Origin: Deltaproteobacteria bacterium | GTDB lineage: Bacteria > Desulfobacterota > Desulfuromonadia > Desulfuromonadales > JAAYDE01 | Direction of reading: 5' to 3' | DNA length: 64,000 nt | NCBI GenBank assembly: GCA_016934985.1 | Contig: JAFGRU010000027.1 | Location: forward strand, 20,697 to 84,696 | Shown: positions 18,869 through 27,777 of the stretch, one piece after another | Position numbering within the stretch: the stretch's first letter is position 1 | How the letters are laid out: each line of letters opens with the position of its first letter | Notes under the pieces: model-generated | Database searches by the model: none | The model's input: the letters and a program-made list of their open reading frames with translations, nothing else | Told to the model about the DNA's origin: nothing | Made by a program: the position numbers and the translations under genes

Positions 18869-20131
18869 ATGAAGCGCTCATTTCTCTTTCTTCAGGGGCC
18901 GCATGGTCCTTTTTTCCGTCAATTGGGCAGCTTCCTGGCAGGCCAGGGACATCGGGTCCGCCGTGTCAACTTTCACGGTGGTGACGTTTCTGATTGGTCT
19001 GACCAAAACAGCGTTGATTTTCTTGAGCCGATATCCGCATGGCCGGGGTTTTGCCGCAAATTATTAGCGGAACAGGAAATATCCGACCTGGTGGTTTACG
19101 GGGATTGTCGGTGCCAGCATACCAAGGCCATGGTCGAGGCCCGTCTGGCTGGGGTTCGCATCCACGTGTTTGAGGAGGGCTACCTGCGTCCGCACTGGAT
19201 CACCCTTCAGGCCAACGGCGTTAATGGTCATTCCGAGCTTCCCAAGACCGCTGCCTTTTATTTAGATGTCGCCAAGAATCTGAGTGAGCCGGCGTTTTCT
19301 CCGGTCGGTCCTGCCATGCGCTGGCAGGTGGGCTATTGTCTGCGTTATTATGCCGGAAAAATTCGCCATCATGAAAGATTCCACCATTACTTGCGCCATC
19401 GGCCTTTGCATCCGGTCCATGAAAGCCGTTTGTGGCTGAAACGTTTCCTCTGTCACCCAGTGCGCAAACATCAGGCCTTGAAAAATTGCCGGGATTTACA
19501 GCAGGGGAATCCTCCCTATTACTTGGTTTGTCTGCAATTGGACAGTGATGCCCAGATTCAATGTCATTCCCCTTTTACAAGTGTAGCGGAATTTATTTCT
19601 CAAGTGTTGCGTTCCTTTGCCAACTTTGCGCCCGAAAATACCCGGCTTGTCATCAAGAACCACCCCCTCGACAATGGTGCCGTTAATTACCAGAATCTGA
19701 TTACAATTCAGGCCCACGCCCTGGGTATAGAGCACCGGGTGATTTTCCTCCATTATGGGCCTTTGGCTACATTAATTCGAGGCTCTCAAGGTGTTGTGCT
19801 CGTTAATAGCACCGTGGGGACTCAGGCACTATTCCATGCCAAACCGACCGTTGTGTTGGGTCGGGCGGTCTACGATTTTGCCTCGCTTACTTTCCAGGGG
19901 GGATTGGATGATTTCTGGTATCATGGGGAACCCCCCGACCGGAAAGTCTTCCAGGCTTTTCGTCTTTATCTGTTCAATCACGTATTGTTGAACGGCAGCT
20001 TTTATGCGCCAAAACTTCGAAAAACAGCTATTGTTAGTGCGACAAAACGTCTAAGCGAAATACCTCATCGTCCGGCTGTGATGTCCTCTCGTGTCATGAT
20101 TGAAAAGATGTCCGAACCTGCTTTTCCCTGA
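18869..20131 (+). CDS. kpsS: Capsule Kdo-transferase KpsS
   Basis: 420 residues from ATG 18869 with AAGGGG upstream. KpsS adds the first beta-Kdo to the lipid acceptor of group 2 capsules. Sequence signs are the start FLFLQGPHGPFFRQLG, VRRVNFHGGDVSDW, HVFEEGYLRPHWITL, and VVLVNSTVGTQALFHAKPTV, all in the order seen in the KpsS/Capsule_synth family. It follows kpsC after a 105-bp gap with no gene. The downstream 150 bp to the convergent kinase gene holds no clear hairpin. Confidence 0.92.
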   Translation: MKRSFLFLQGPHGPFFRQLGSFLAGQGHRVRRVNFHGGDVSDWSDQNSVDFLEPISAWPGFCRKLLAEQEISDLVVYGDCRCQHTKAMVEARLAGVRIHVFEEGYLRPHWITLQANGVNGHSELPKTAAFYLDVAKNLSEPAFSPVGPAMRWQVGYCLRYYAGKIRHHERFHHYLRHRPLHPVHESRLWLKRFLCHPVRKHQALKNCRDLQQGNPPYYLVCLQLDSDAQIQCHSPFTSVAEFISQVLRSFANFAPENTRLVIKNHPLDNGAVNYQNLITIQAHALGIEHRVIFLHYGPLATLIRGSQGVVLVNSTVGTQALFHAKPTVVLGRAVYDFASLTFQGGLDDFWYHGEPPDRKVFQAFRLYLFNHVLLNGSFYAPKLRKTAIVSATKRLSEIPHRPAVMSSRVMIEKMSEPAFP

Positions 20132-20281
20132 AATATTTACGCAACGCTTCTCTGCTGACAGATATTATTGCGAGGCTCCTTTATAGAGCTTTAGTTTGGG
20201 TTGTGTCCGAGCTTGATCTGGTCTCATGGCCTGGGTTGTTTGCACTTCCCCTCATTGATCATCTTTTCAAACTGCCTTCTT

Positions 20282-21271
20282 TTAAAAAGTTGAAATCAAA
20301 GTCTGGACTTGCTTTTTGACCTGAGCAATCAGGTAGGTGTTGGTGACGATGCCTTTGAGGCTGCGCGGTCGGCTGCCAATCACCAGCCACCGCCTGAGAT
20401 ATTCTGTCAGCAGGCAAAGCCTGAAGTGAAGCGAGGCGGGCTGAACCAGGTCTTGGCCATATCCCTCAAGCAGTGGGAGAAGCCGTTTTGCAAAGCGATT
20501 TGGATCATCATAAACCGGTTGTTGGGTCAGTAACGGATAAGCAATCGTCAGGTAAGTCACCATTCGTGCCAAGTCAACCTGCACTGGCTTGCGTACCTGA
20601 GCCCAGATGTCAAAACCAGTGGTCTGGTCGTTGCCAAGCAGCAGATTGAAAGGGGTGAAGTCCCCATGCAGTACGGCATGGGGCGCATCGGTCGGTGGCA
20701 GACACGAGAGGAGATCCCGCAGGACATTGTATGCTTCCCCAAATCCCTGGAAAGCAGATCCGACGGGTTGTGCCCCACCCAGGGATCGAACCACCCTCTG
20801 TTCGACAATCTCTTGGTAGTGGGCAAACACGACAGGACTACTACTGATGTTTGAGGCTTTATGAAAACATCGCAACCAGTGGCCGGTGCGGTGCAGAGCT
20901 GTTTCAACTTGTTCGTTCCGGAGCAACGGCGTCCATAAGAGGCGATGCAAGCTTCGGCCCGCAACCCATTCCATGACAAGAAATCGATGTTCGGTGTCGT
21001 AGCCGAAAATGGTTGGGACTCTACAGGAAGTTTCGGTTTCTGCCATGGTTTTCTGATAGTTTTGCAGGGCATTATACTGTTGGAGGGCGGCTTTGGGGTT
21101 TCCGGTTGCGGTGAAATGTTTTACCGCCAAGGTAAGCCCCGATGTGCTGGAGGTTGCGCGGTAGATGTCGCATTCTCTTGATCGGATGACCGGCCCGGTT
21201 AGCAGCCACTCAGCATCACTCTCAATGGTTTGGAGGGTTTGTCTGATGATCTGTTGGAGGGGGACAGTCAT
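20282..21271 (-). CDS. Aminoglycoside-phosphotransferase-fold kinase
   Basis: About 329 residues from ATG at 21271; a GTG at 21301 would add 10 codons, and neither has a good ribosome site. Kinase features: LAVKHFTATG with the ATP-binding Lys, FLVMEWVAGRSLHRLLW as the hinge, HAVLHGDFTPFNLLL as the catalytic HGDxxxxN loop, and TTGFDIWAQ in the place of the magnesium-binding DxD. The family phosphorylates small molecules or lipid-linked sugars. It is the only reverse-strand gene between the capsule and polyene loci. A role on Kdo or another envelope sugar is possible but unsupported. Confidence 0.7.
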   Translation of the reverse strand: MTVPLQQIIRQTLQTIESDAEWLLTGPVIRSRECDIYRATSSTSGLTLAVKHFTATGNPKAALQQYNALQNYQKTMAETETSCRVPTIFGYDTEHRFLVMEWVAGRSLHRLLWTPLLRNEQVETALHRTGHWLRCFHKASNISSSPVVFAHYQEIVEQRVVRSLGGAQPVGSAFQGFGEAYNVLRDLLSCLPPTDAPHAVLHGDFTPFNLLLGNDQTTGFDIWAQVRKPVQVDLARMVTYLTIAYPLLTQQPVYDDPNRFAKRLLPLLEGYGQDLVQPASLHFRLCLLTEYLRRWLVIGSRPRSLKGIVTNTYLIAQVKKQVQTLISTF

Positions 21272-21301
21272 TTTCACAATTGCGAACAGTCTGGAAATCA
21301 C

Positions 21302-22048
21302 ATTTTACGCCAGGACCGCTGAATTAGTGCCCTGAAAACAGCAACTCAGCGGTATCTCGATGTTTCTGGCGATGTTGGATGAAAAGTAGCGGGAATGATT
21401 AGGCATACTCCGCTGTCGCCGTTTGTGTCTGGGGAAACTAAGGGGAAGCTTTTCTCCCTAAGTGTATCACGTTGCCTTGATTAGCCAATTGTTGAGCAAA
21501 ATGAGGCCCTATAAATTTTTTGAGCATGGCTTAATCTCTCGGTCAATCATTCTGACCCTATGAATAACAAACATTGTATGGATTTGCAAATATGAAGGCA
21601 GGCTGTTCCATCTGCTTACCTGAATCTCAATGGACTTGAAGATGCCTGCCGGAATTTCAGGGAAATTTCAACAACTACAGCGAATCACCTTTTAAAAGAA
21701 ATACCTGCCATCATATATATTCCTGCTTCTTCCAAAATGGTGGCAAACATCCTGATCTTACCATTTGATTGTGAGGCCTTGCGGCATGCCTGTTAGCACC
21801 AAAAGTTGCTGCCCGGCTTTGCCGTGGGGCCATTTCCTGCTTACCCCCTTATTTATTCCCTCTATCTGTCTGAAAATCGGGCTAAAGTCTTTCATCTTTA
21901 ATCAGCATGAATTCCAAATTTCCTTGAAAAGGAATTGGTTTCTGTAATAGTATGGCGAGCCGAAATGTTAATTGATTCGAAACTTTACGGGCAATTATTA
22001 AGTATTTTTTTAATCTGTTATTTTCACGGACCATTTTGACGGGACTCC
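21302..22048. other. 747-bp gap ahead of the biosynthetic cluster
   Basis: No supported reading frame, tRNA or insertion element is visible. It presumably carries the promoter of the reverse-strand kinase and of the forward biosynthetic operon, since both genes point away from it. A short perfect hairpin (TTCCTT-GAA-AAGGAA, about 21920-21934) lies about 115 bases before the ketoreductase start. The last ~100 bases are A+T-rich. I could not identify a confident -35/-10 or -24/-12 pair. Confidence 0.5.
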
Positions 22049-22777
22049 ATGCAGGGAAAAAAGATAGCTTTAGTGACCGGGGCAAGTAAAGGAATTGGTG
22101 CTGCCATTGCACGCGATCTTGCCGGTGACGGATTTCATATCTGGATAAATTACCGGAGTGATCACGAACAGGCGGAGTCGGTGGCCGGGGAAATCAGGCA
22201 TGCCGGTGGGGACTGCACCCTTCTTCCTTTTGATGTCGCAGACAGAGCCGCAGTCCTGGAGGTGCTCGAACCGTTGTTGGAGAAAGAGGTTCCGGAAGTA
22301 TTGGTAAACAATGCCGGCTTCGCCAGGGACGGTATTCTGGCGTTGATGAGTCCTGCGGACTGGCAAGACGTGCTCTCTGTTCATCTCAACGGTTTTTTCA
22401 ATGTGACCAGAGTGGTTCTTGCCCGAATGATGAAAAAACGGCGCGGGCGTATCATCAACATTGTTTCCACCTCGGGTGAAACAGGAATAGCCGGACAGGT
22501 TAATTATTCGGCAGCCAAGGCCGGGTTGATTGGTGCCACCCGATCTCTGGCGGTTGAAGTCGCGAAGCGCAATATCCTGGTCAACGCCGTTTCTCCCGGT
22601 TTCATTGCCACGGAGATGACCCGTGATTTACCTAAGGAGCAGATACTTCCCATGATTCCTTTGGGGCGCATAGGTGAGCCTGAAGATGTCTCAGGGCTTG
22701 TCAGTTTCCTTTGTTCCGAGCGTGCCGGTTATATTACCGGGCAGGTTTTTGCTGTAAATGGTGGAACTCATACCTAG
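22049..22777 (+). CDS. 3-oxoacyl-ACP reductase (ApeQ/FabG-like)
   Basis: 242 residues, a normal FabG length. It reduces beta-ketoacyl-ACP with NADPH. Visible features: cofactor motif TGASKGIGAAIA near the N-terminus, NNAG at about residue 88, catalytic Ser in NIVSTSGETG, Tyr-x3-Lys as YSAAK, and the PGFIATEMT loop. It is the first gene of the long forward operon and ends 8 bases before the next ketosynthase. In aryl polyene clusters this is the ketoreductase ApeQ. Confidence 0.9.
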   Translation: MQGKKIALVTGASKGIGAAIARDLAGDGFHIWINYRSDHEQAESVAGEIRHAGGDCTLLPFDVADRAAVLEVLEPLLEKEVPEVLVNNAGFARDGILALMSPADWQDVLSVHLNGFFNVTRVVLARMMKKRRGRIINIVSTSGETGIAGQVNYSAAKAGLIGATRSLAVEVAKRNILVNAVSPGFIATEMTRDLPKEQILPMIPLGRIGEPEDVSGLVSFLCSERAGYITGQVFAVNGGTHT

Positions 22778-22784
22778 ATAGAGG

Positions 22785-24008
22785 ATGTCCTGTTTGTATA
22801 GAGTAGCTATTACTGGTGTAGGTATAACCTCGTGTTTGGGAAATGATCTGGCAACGGTAGGAGAAGCTCTACGCGAAGGCCGTTCAGGAATAGTGACTGA
22901 TTCTCAGCGTGTCAAGCTTGGTTTTCGCAGTCCGTTGACAGGGATCATTCAGAATTTCAATTATTCCATACTTACCCGCAAACACCGAAAAACCATGCCC
23001 GATTTTGCGGTATGGGCTTATGCTGCCGCCCGTTCTGCCCTCGAAATGTCAGGTCTTGGCGAAGATGCCGTCCAGAATTCGCAGACCGGGGTGATTTATG
23101 GATGTGATTCCAGCTGCGTTGCTGCTATTGAGCAGGTCGAAGATTTGCTGGCGCGGGGAGAGACCAAAGCAATTGGCAGTGGCCAGGTTTTCCGCTCGAT
23201 GACGTCCTCAATCACCATGAATCTGAGCACCTTGTTCAAAACCAAAGGGGCTTGTTGGACGCTGAGTTCGGCATGTTCCAGCGGCGGCCATGCTGTTGGA
23301 CAGGCTGCTGATTTAATTCGGCTGGGCCGGCAGGAACGTATCATCTGCGGAGGGGCTCAGGAGATCACCTGGCAGTCAATGTGTAGTTTTGACGGCCTGG
23401 GAGCTTTTTCCACCCGGGTGGATGATCCGGCCGGCGCCTGTCGTCCTTTTGATAAAGAGCGGGATGGCCTGGTGCCGAGCGGCGGCGCTGCAGCCGTTAT
23501 TCTCGAGCGCTTTGATCTTGCTGAACAGCGTGGTGCGAAAATTCTTGGCGAAGTACTGGGCTACGGCTTCTCCTCCGATGGGGCTCATCTTTCCGTGCCG
23601 AGTGATGACGGTCTCTGCCGTGCCATGCAGGCTTCGCTGGATCAGAGTGGGCTGGAGGCCGGGGAAATTGACTACATTTGTGCCCATGCCACCTCCACCC
23701 CGGTCGGGGATGCTATTGAAGCTATTAATATTAAAGAGGTTTTCGGTAAGAAAACGCCCTTGGTCTCTTCACTGAAGTCGATGACCGGCCATGAACTCTG
23801 GATGTCGGGTGCTTCCCAGGTGGTTTATTCGTGCATTATGGCCATGCAGGGATTCATTGCGCCCAATATTAATTTCTCTGATCCGAGTGAAGAATCTGCC
23901 AGTCTGAATATTATCAAAGAAACGGTTCCCCACCCACCGCGCAAGGTCTTATGCAATTCGGCCGGATTCGGTGGAACCAATTCAACCCTAATTCTGGCTT
24001 TTTCCTGA
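22785..24008 (+). CDS. Beta-ketoacyl-ACP synthase, KAS I/II family (active)
   Basis: 407 residues. The condensing triad is complete: Cys164 (SSACSSGG), His301 (AHATSTPVGD) and His336 (KSMTGHE, with Lys331). The stretch GFIAPNINFSDP resembles FabB more than FabF. The usual GHxxGAAG after the second His is GHELWMSGA here, a small departure next to the active site. GAGG touches ATG 22785; a TTG at 22794 has better spacing and may be the true start. It lies between the ketoreductase and the FAD enzyme and is expected to elongate the polyene-type chain. Confidence 0.88.
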   Translation: MSCLYRVAITGVGITSCLGNDLATVGEALREGRSGIVTDSQRVKLGFRSPLTGIIQNFNYSILTRKHRKTMPDFAVWAYAAARSALEMSGLGEDAVQNSQTGVIYGCDSSCVAAIEQVEDLLARGETKAIGSGQVFRSMTSSITMNLSTLFKTKGACWTLSSACSSGGHAVGQAADLIRLGRQERIICGGAQEITWQSMCSFDGLGAFSTRVDDPAGACRPFDKERDGLVPSGGAAAVILERFDLAEQRGAKILGEVLGYGFSSDGAHLSVPSDDGLCRAMQASLDQSGLEAGEIDYICAHATSTPVGDAIEAINIKEVFGKKTPLVSSLKSMTGHELWMSGASQVVYSCIMAMQGFIAPNINFSDPSEESASLNIIKETVPHPPRKVLCNSAGFGGTNSTLILAFS

Positions 24009-24013
24009 AAATA

Positions 24014-25489
24014 ATGTCATATGATTCGATTATCATCGGGGCCGGTCTTTCAGGCCTGACCTGCGCTCTGCTGTTGGGCCGCAGCGGCAGGAAGGTCCTT
24101 GTCCTCGAGCAAAACGCCCATGTTGCTCCTTTGGTCAGAGGTTTCAACAGGAACGGTCTTTATTTTGACAGCGGATTCCATTATGCCGGCGGCTTGGGTG
24201 ATGACGGCCCTTTAGACCTGTTTTTCCGCCATCTTGGCCTGGCGGGCAAGCTAAACCTGTTTCCATTTGCCCAGGATGGCTTTGACGGCCTGCGGCTGTC
24301 GGCAACGGGTCAGGACTTTTTTCTGCCGGTTGGCCTGGCTAATATCGAGACGGTCCTGTCTGACAGGTTCCCGCAAGCCCGGGAAAAGATCTCTGCCTTT
24401 TTGCTGGAGGTCTCTTCCCGATGGCGGAATTTCCCCTATCTTGATCTGGACGTTGATCTCGCCGATTTCGGCATAAAAGTCGTTCACGGAATGTCTCTGC
24501 AGGAACGCCTGCGGGAATTTGAGCCCTGGCCGCAATTGCAGGGCATTCTTTCCATGCATAGCCTGCTTTATGGCCTGCCTCCGGAATCGGTTTCGGTTTC
24601 TTTCAATGCAGTGGTTGCAGGATCCTACTATCATTCTGCTCATGGGATTGTTGGTGGCGGGCGCAGCTTAATAAACGCTTTTCAGGATCTGCTGGCAGAG
24701 GCCGATGTTGAAATTCTCTGTAACAAGGATGTTGCCGGTGTTTTGACCGGGAATCATGGCGTCTCCGGGGTGCGATTGACTTCCGGTGAGGAGTTCCCGG
24801 CCGGGGAAGTGGTAGCCACTTTGAATCCTGGTCTGCTTCCCCAGCTTTTTCCCCCTGGCACCTTCCGGCCGGCTTATTCCAAGCGCTTAATAAATTTACG
24901 ACAGACCTCTTCGGCATATATCGGGTTTTTTCGCACCCGGGGAACGTCCGAGTTTTTGCGGGGACGCAATCTGTTTATCCAGTCCCATCCGGGGATTTTC
25001 AACGGTTCTGCCGATCAGGCCCTGGAGGAACGATCTTTTTATGTGACTGGCGCTGACCAGGGCAGTAGTGGTGGAATAAACGGGGTGGTCTGTATTGTGC
25101 CGGCGCGTTATGATGAAGTGTCCTGCTGGCAGGCGCCGGGGCCGGGCCGTCCCGAGGGGTATATTGCCTGGAAAAAGGAAATTGGCGAGCGCTTGTTGAC
25201 GATGTTAAAGAAGAGCTGTCCGGAGATTTCGGAGCCTGAGCTGGTCGAACTGGGAACTCCGCTGACTTTCTGCCGATATTCCCGGGCAAACGAAGGCGCT
25301 GTTTATGGTACAGGTCATTGGCTCGGGCAATATAATCCTCATCCGGCGACCCGTCTTCCCGGACTTTTCCTTTCCGGCCAGGCAGTCACTGCACCCGGCC
25401 TTTTGGGTGCCATAACGGCTGCCTACCTGACTTGCGGGTCGATTCTCGGGCACGAGCATTTGCGTGGAGAATTAAGAACATGCCGTTAG
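24014..25489 (+). CDS. Phytoene desaturase / retinol saturase-like FAD oxidoreductase
   Basis: About 491 residues from ATG 24014, five bases after the ketosynthase stop; the longer in-frame extension overlaps that gene and is unlikely. The FAD-binding GxGxxG is IIIGAGLSGLTCALLL at the N-terminus. FDSGFHYAGGLGDDGP and the C-terminal GLFLSGQAVTAPGLLGAITA are typical of the CrtI/RetSat family, which adds or removes hydrogens on conjugated chains. Standard aryl polyene clusters lack this enzyme; it occurs in the clusters proposed for ladderane lipids. It likely changes the saturation of the ACP-bound or released chain, a role inferred from context. Confidence 0.82.
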   Translation: MSYDSIIIGAGLSGLTCALLLGRSGRKVLVLEQNAHVAPLVRGFNRNGLYFDSGFHYAGGLGDDGPLDLFFRHLGLAGKLNLFPFAQDGFDGLRLSATGQDFFLPVGLANIETVLSDRFPQAREKISAFLLEVSSRWRNFPYLDLDVDLADFGIKVVHGMSLQERLREFEPWPQLQGILSMHSLLYGLPPESVSVSFNAVVAGSYYHSAHGIVGGGRSLINAFQDLLAEADVEILCNKDVAGVLTGNHGVSGVRLTSGEEFPAGEVVATLNPGLLPQLFPPGTFRPAYSKRLINLRQTSSAYIGFFRTRGTSEFLRGRNLFIQSHPGIFNGSADQALEERSFYVTGADQGSSGGINGVVCIVPARYDEVSCWQAPGPGRPEGYIAWKKEIGERLLTMLKKSCPEISEPELVELGTPLTFCRYSRANEGAVYGTGHWLGQYNPHPATRLPGLFLSGQAVTAPGLLGAITAAYLTCGSILGHEHLRGELRTCR

Positions 25490-26715
25490 CTTCAGTTGTC
25501 GTATCCGGAATTGGCATCATTTCGCCTTTGGGAAATAGTTTTCCTGAATTGATGGAAGGCTTGCAGGCCGGATGTTCCGGAGTTCGCATAATTCCCGGTC
25601 TTGAGAAGATTGGCGGTCTGCGGCCCCGCCTGGGGGCTGTTGTAAGCGGGGTCGACGAAAAAAAAATCCCCCGGAAATTTCGTCGCTCCATGTCGGCCAT
25701 GTCGGTTTTTGCTTATTTGGCCAGTCAACAGGCCCTGGAAATGGCCGGCTATCCCGAAGGACAGCTGGGTTCGGGAGCTTTGGGGGTCATTATTGGCTCG
25801 ACGCTGGGGAGTACCACCACCAGTGAGGATTTTTTTAAAGATTTTTTTCGTGATTACAGCCTGGAACGAATGAAAACGGGGCTGTTTTTTCGAATGATGG
25901 GCCACTCCTGTGCGGCAAATGTTGCCCAATCGCTGGGAATCACGGGTCGGGTCCTGGCTCCTTCCGCCGCTTGTGCAACAAGTTGTCAGGCGGTTGGTTA
26001 CGCTTATGAGCAGATTGCCATGGGGCGTCAGGAGGCCATTCTCTGTGGAGGTGCCGACGAATTTCATCCCTTGACTGTGGCAACTTTTGATATTATGCAT
26101 GCCGCTTCGACCGAATTCAATCTGCAGCCCGATGCCGCGCCGCGGCCCTTTGACAGCCTTCGGGACGGCATGGTTTGCGGTGAAGGCAGCGGGGTCCTGC
26201 TGTTGGAAAATAAAGAGTCCGCCCGGAAGCGTGGGGCGCGGATTCTGGCAGAAGTGGTGGGTTTTGCCACCACTTCCGACACTTCCAGTATTGCCAATCC
26301 CGATGTCGGAGCGATGGTCACCTGCATGCGCCTGGCCATGGAGGATGCCGGGTGCTCCGCAGAGGAAATTGATTATGTTAATGCGCATGCCACTGGGACT
26401 ATTCAGGGTGATAATGCCGAAGCGGAAGCGATCCGGCAGTTTTTCGGCGACAGGGTTCCGGTCAGCAGCCTGAAAGGGCACCTTGGCCATACCATGGCCG
26501 CCAGCGGAGCCATTGAACTTGCAGGGAGTATCGGCATGCTGCAGCATCAGGAATTGATCGCAACCCGCAACCTGGAGCAAGTTGATGTGAACTGCGCCGG
26601 CATAAATTGTTTTCAGAAAAATCATTCCCAGCCGCTCAAGACTGTTCTGAAAAACAATTTTGCCATGGGTGGAATAAATTCAACAATAATCTTAAAAGGA
26701 TATCAGGATGACTGA
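25480..26715 (+). CDS. Beta-ketoacyl-ACP synthase II family (active, ApeR/FabF-like)
   Basis: 411 residues from ATG 25480, overlapping the FAD enzyme by 10 bases; GGAGA lies about 10 bases upstream. Triad: Cys165 (SAACATSC), His303 (NAHATGTIQGD) and His337 (KGHLGHTMAASG, with Lys332). All residues needed for decarboxylative condensation are present. It overlaps the ACP gene by 8 bases, so synthase and carrier are probably translated together. It is a second elongating synthase separate from the one at 22785. Confidence 0.9.
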   Translation: MPLASVVVSGIGIISPLGNSFPELMEGLQAGCSGVRIIPGLEKIGGLRPRLGAVVSGVDEKKIPRKFRRSMSAMSVFAYLASQQALEMAGYPEGQLGSGALGVIIGSTLGSTTTSEDFFKDFFRDYSLERMKTGLFFRMMGHSCAANVAQSLGITGRVLAPSAACATSCQAVGYAYEQIAMGRQEAILCGGADEFHPLTVATFDIMHAASTEFNLQPDAAPRPFDSLRDGMVCGEGSGVLLLENKESARKRGARILAEVVGFATTSDTSSIANPDVGAMVTCMRLAMEDAGCSAEEIDYVNAHATGTIQGDNAEAEAIRQFFGDRVPVSSLKGHLGHTMAASGAIELAGSIGMLQHQELIATRNLEQVDVNCAGINCFQKNHSQPLKTVLKNNFAMGGINSTIILKGYQDD

Positions 26716-26962
26716 GCAGGAAGTGATTGAGTTGATTGATTCAAGCCTTGCGGAAGAATTCGAGCTTGAACGTGCCGATATGATTCCCGAGGCGAATCTT
26801 TATGAAGACCTGGGCCTGGACAGCCTGGATACGGTCGATATGGTGATTGTTCTGGAGAGTGCTTTCAATTTTAAAATTCGTGAAGAAGAAGCGGTTCGTG
26901 AAATCCGCACCCTTGGAGACATTCACCGTTTTGTTCTGAGTAAAGTCGAACAACATTCATAA
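26708..26962 (+). CDS. Acyl carrier protein
   Basis: 84 residues. The phosphopantetheine attachment Ser lies in LYEDLGLDSLDTVDMVI, and the flanking acidic helices match ACPs. It overlaps the preceding ketosynthase by 8 bases. It carries the growing chain or the aryl starter loaded by the nearby AMP-ligase. It is one of three ACPs in the window, suggesting separate steps have dedicated carriers. Confidence 0.93.
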   Translation: MTEQEVIELIDSSLAEEFELERADMIPEANLYEDLGLDSLDTVDMVIVLESAFNFKIREEEAVREIRTLGDIHRFVLSKVEQHS

Positions 26963-26979
26963 AAACCAGGGACGTATCG

Positions 26980-27777
26980 ATGGCAACCGATAGTCAGTGT
27001 GCAGCATCCGGTGGTTCTGCCGTATCAGCATTAAGCATTTTTTTGATGAATCTCTGGGCCTATCCGTCGCTGGTGCTTTGGACGTTCTTCGGCATTCTTG
27101 TCTTTCCATTTCTTTTCAGCGTCCTCTGGTTGTTTTTGCGCTGGCCGACAGGCCGCCTGACCCGCTGGTTTATCTGGATGTACGGGCGCGGCTGGCTCCT
27201 GCTGATGAGCCCCTTTGTTCAGTTCCGGCGAGAGAATATGGGCGTGATCGGGCAGGGAAAGCCTTACCTGTTTACCGTTAACCACCTCTCATTTTTTGAT
27301 ACTTACTGCATGGGGCTGCTGCCTGTTTATGATGTTGTTTTTGCTGTCCGGTCCTGGCCCTTTCGCATGCTCTGGTATGGCAGCTTCATGCGGTTGGCCG
27401 AGTATCTGGATGTCGAAAACGGCAGCCTGGAAGAGACCATCAGCAGAAGCAAAGCTGTGTTTTCCGGGAAAGGAACGGTTTTGTTTTTTCCTGAGGGGCA
27501 CCGCAGCCGCGATGGGCAACTGCAACGTTTTTATTCCGGAGGTTTCAATGTGGCGATTGCCGGCGGGGTGCCGATAATACCCCTGTGTATCACCGGCACC
27601 GACAGGTTCCTCCCCCCCGGGCGGAAACTGTTTCATCCCTGTCGCGTTCGCTTGAAAGCTTTGGAGCCGATTGATACCAGGGATTTTCGCGAAGAGAATG
27701 GCCATGTGCGATTGCGCAAACTTGTTAAAGAGCAGATGAGCGATGCTCTTGAAAAAATGCGTGCCGAGGAAGATTGA
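26980..27777 (+). CDS. PlsC-type 1-acylglycerol-phosphate acyltransferase-like protein
   Basis: 265 residues. A hydrophobic N-terminal segment (about residues 25-60) suggests inner-membrane attachment. The catalytic HxxxxD is NHLSFFDT near residue 107, and the acceptor-phosphate motif is FFPEGHRSRDG near residue 170. Such enzymes move acyl groups from ACP or CoA to a glycerolipid. Similar acyltransferases occur in aryl polyene clusters and are thought to attach the polyene to a lipid anchor. It is followed by the AMP-ligase with a 1-base overlap. Confidence 0.85.
   Translation: MATDSQCAASGGSAVSALSIFLMNLWAYPSLVLWTFFGILVFPFLFSVLWLFLRWPTGRLTRWFIWMYGRGWLLLMSPFVQFRRENMGVIGQGKPYLFTVNHLSFFDTYCMGLLPVYDVVFAVRSWPFRMLWYGSFMRLAEYLDVENGSLEETISRSKAVFSGKGTVLFFPEGHRSRDGQLQRFYSGGFNVAIAGGVPIIPLCITGTDRFLPPGRKLFHPCRVRLKALEPIDTRDFREENGHVRLRKLVKEQMSDALEKMRAEED

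Noticed and set aside
21780..21840. GTTAGC core suggesting an integron attC site
   Set aside because: No matching inverse core or paired arms were found around it.
25492..26625. 377-codon reverse frame over a ketosynthase
   Set aside because: The forward strand encodes a complete ketosynthase with its active-site residues; the reverse product is compositionally odd.
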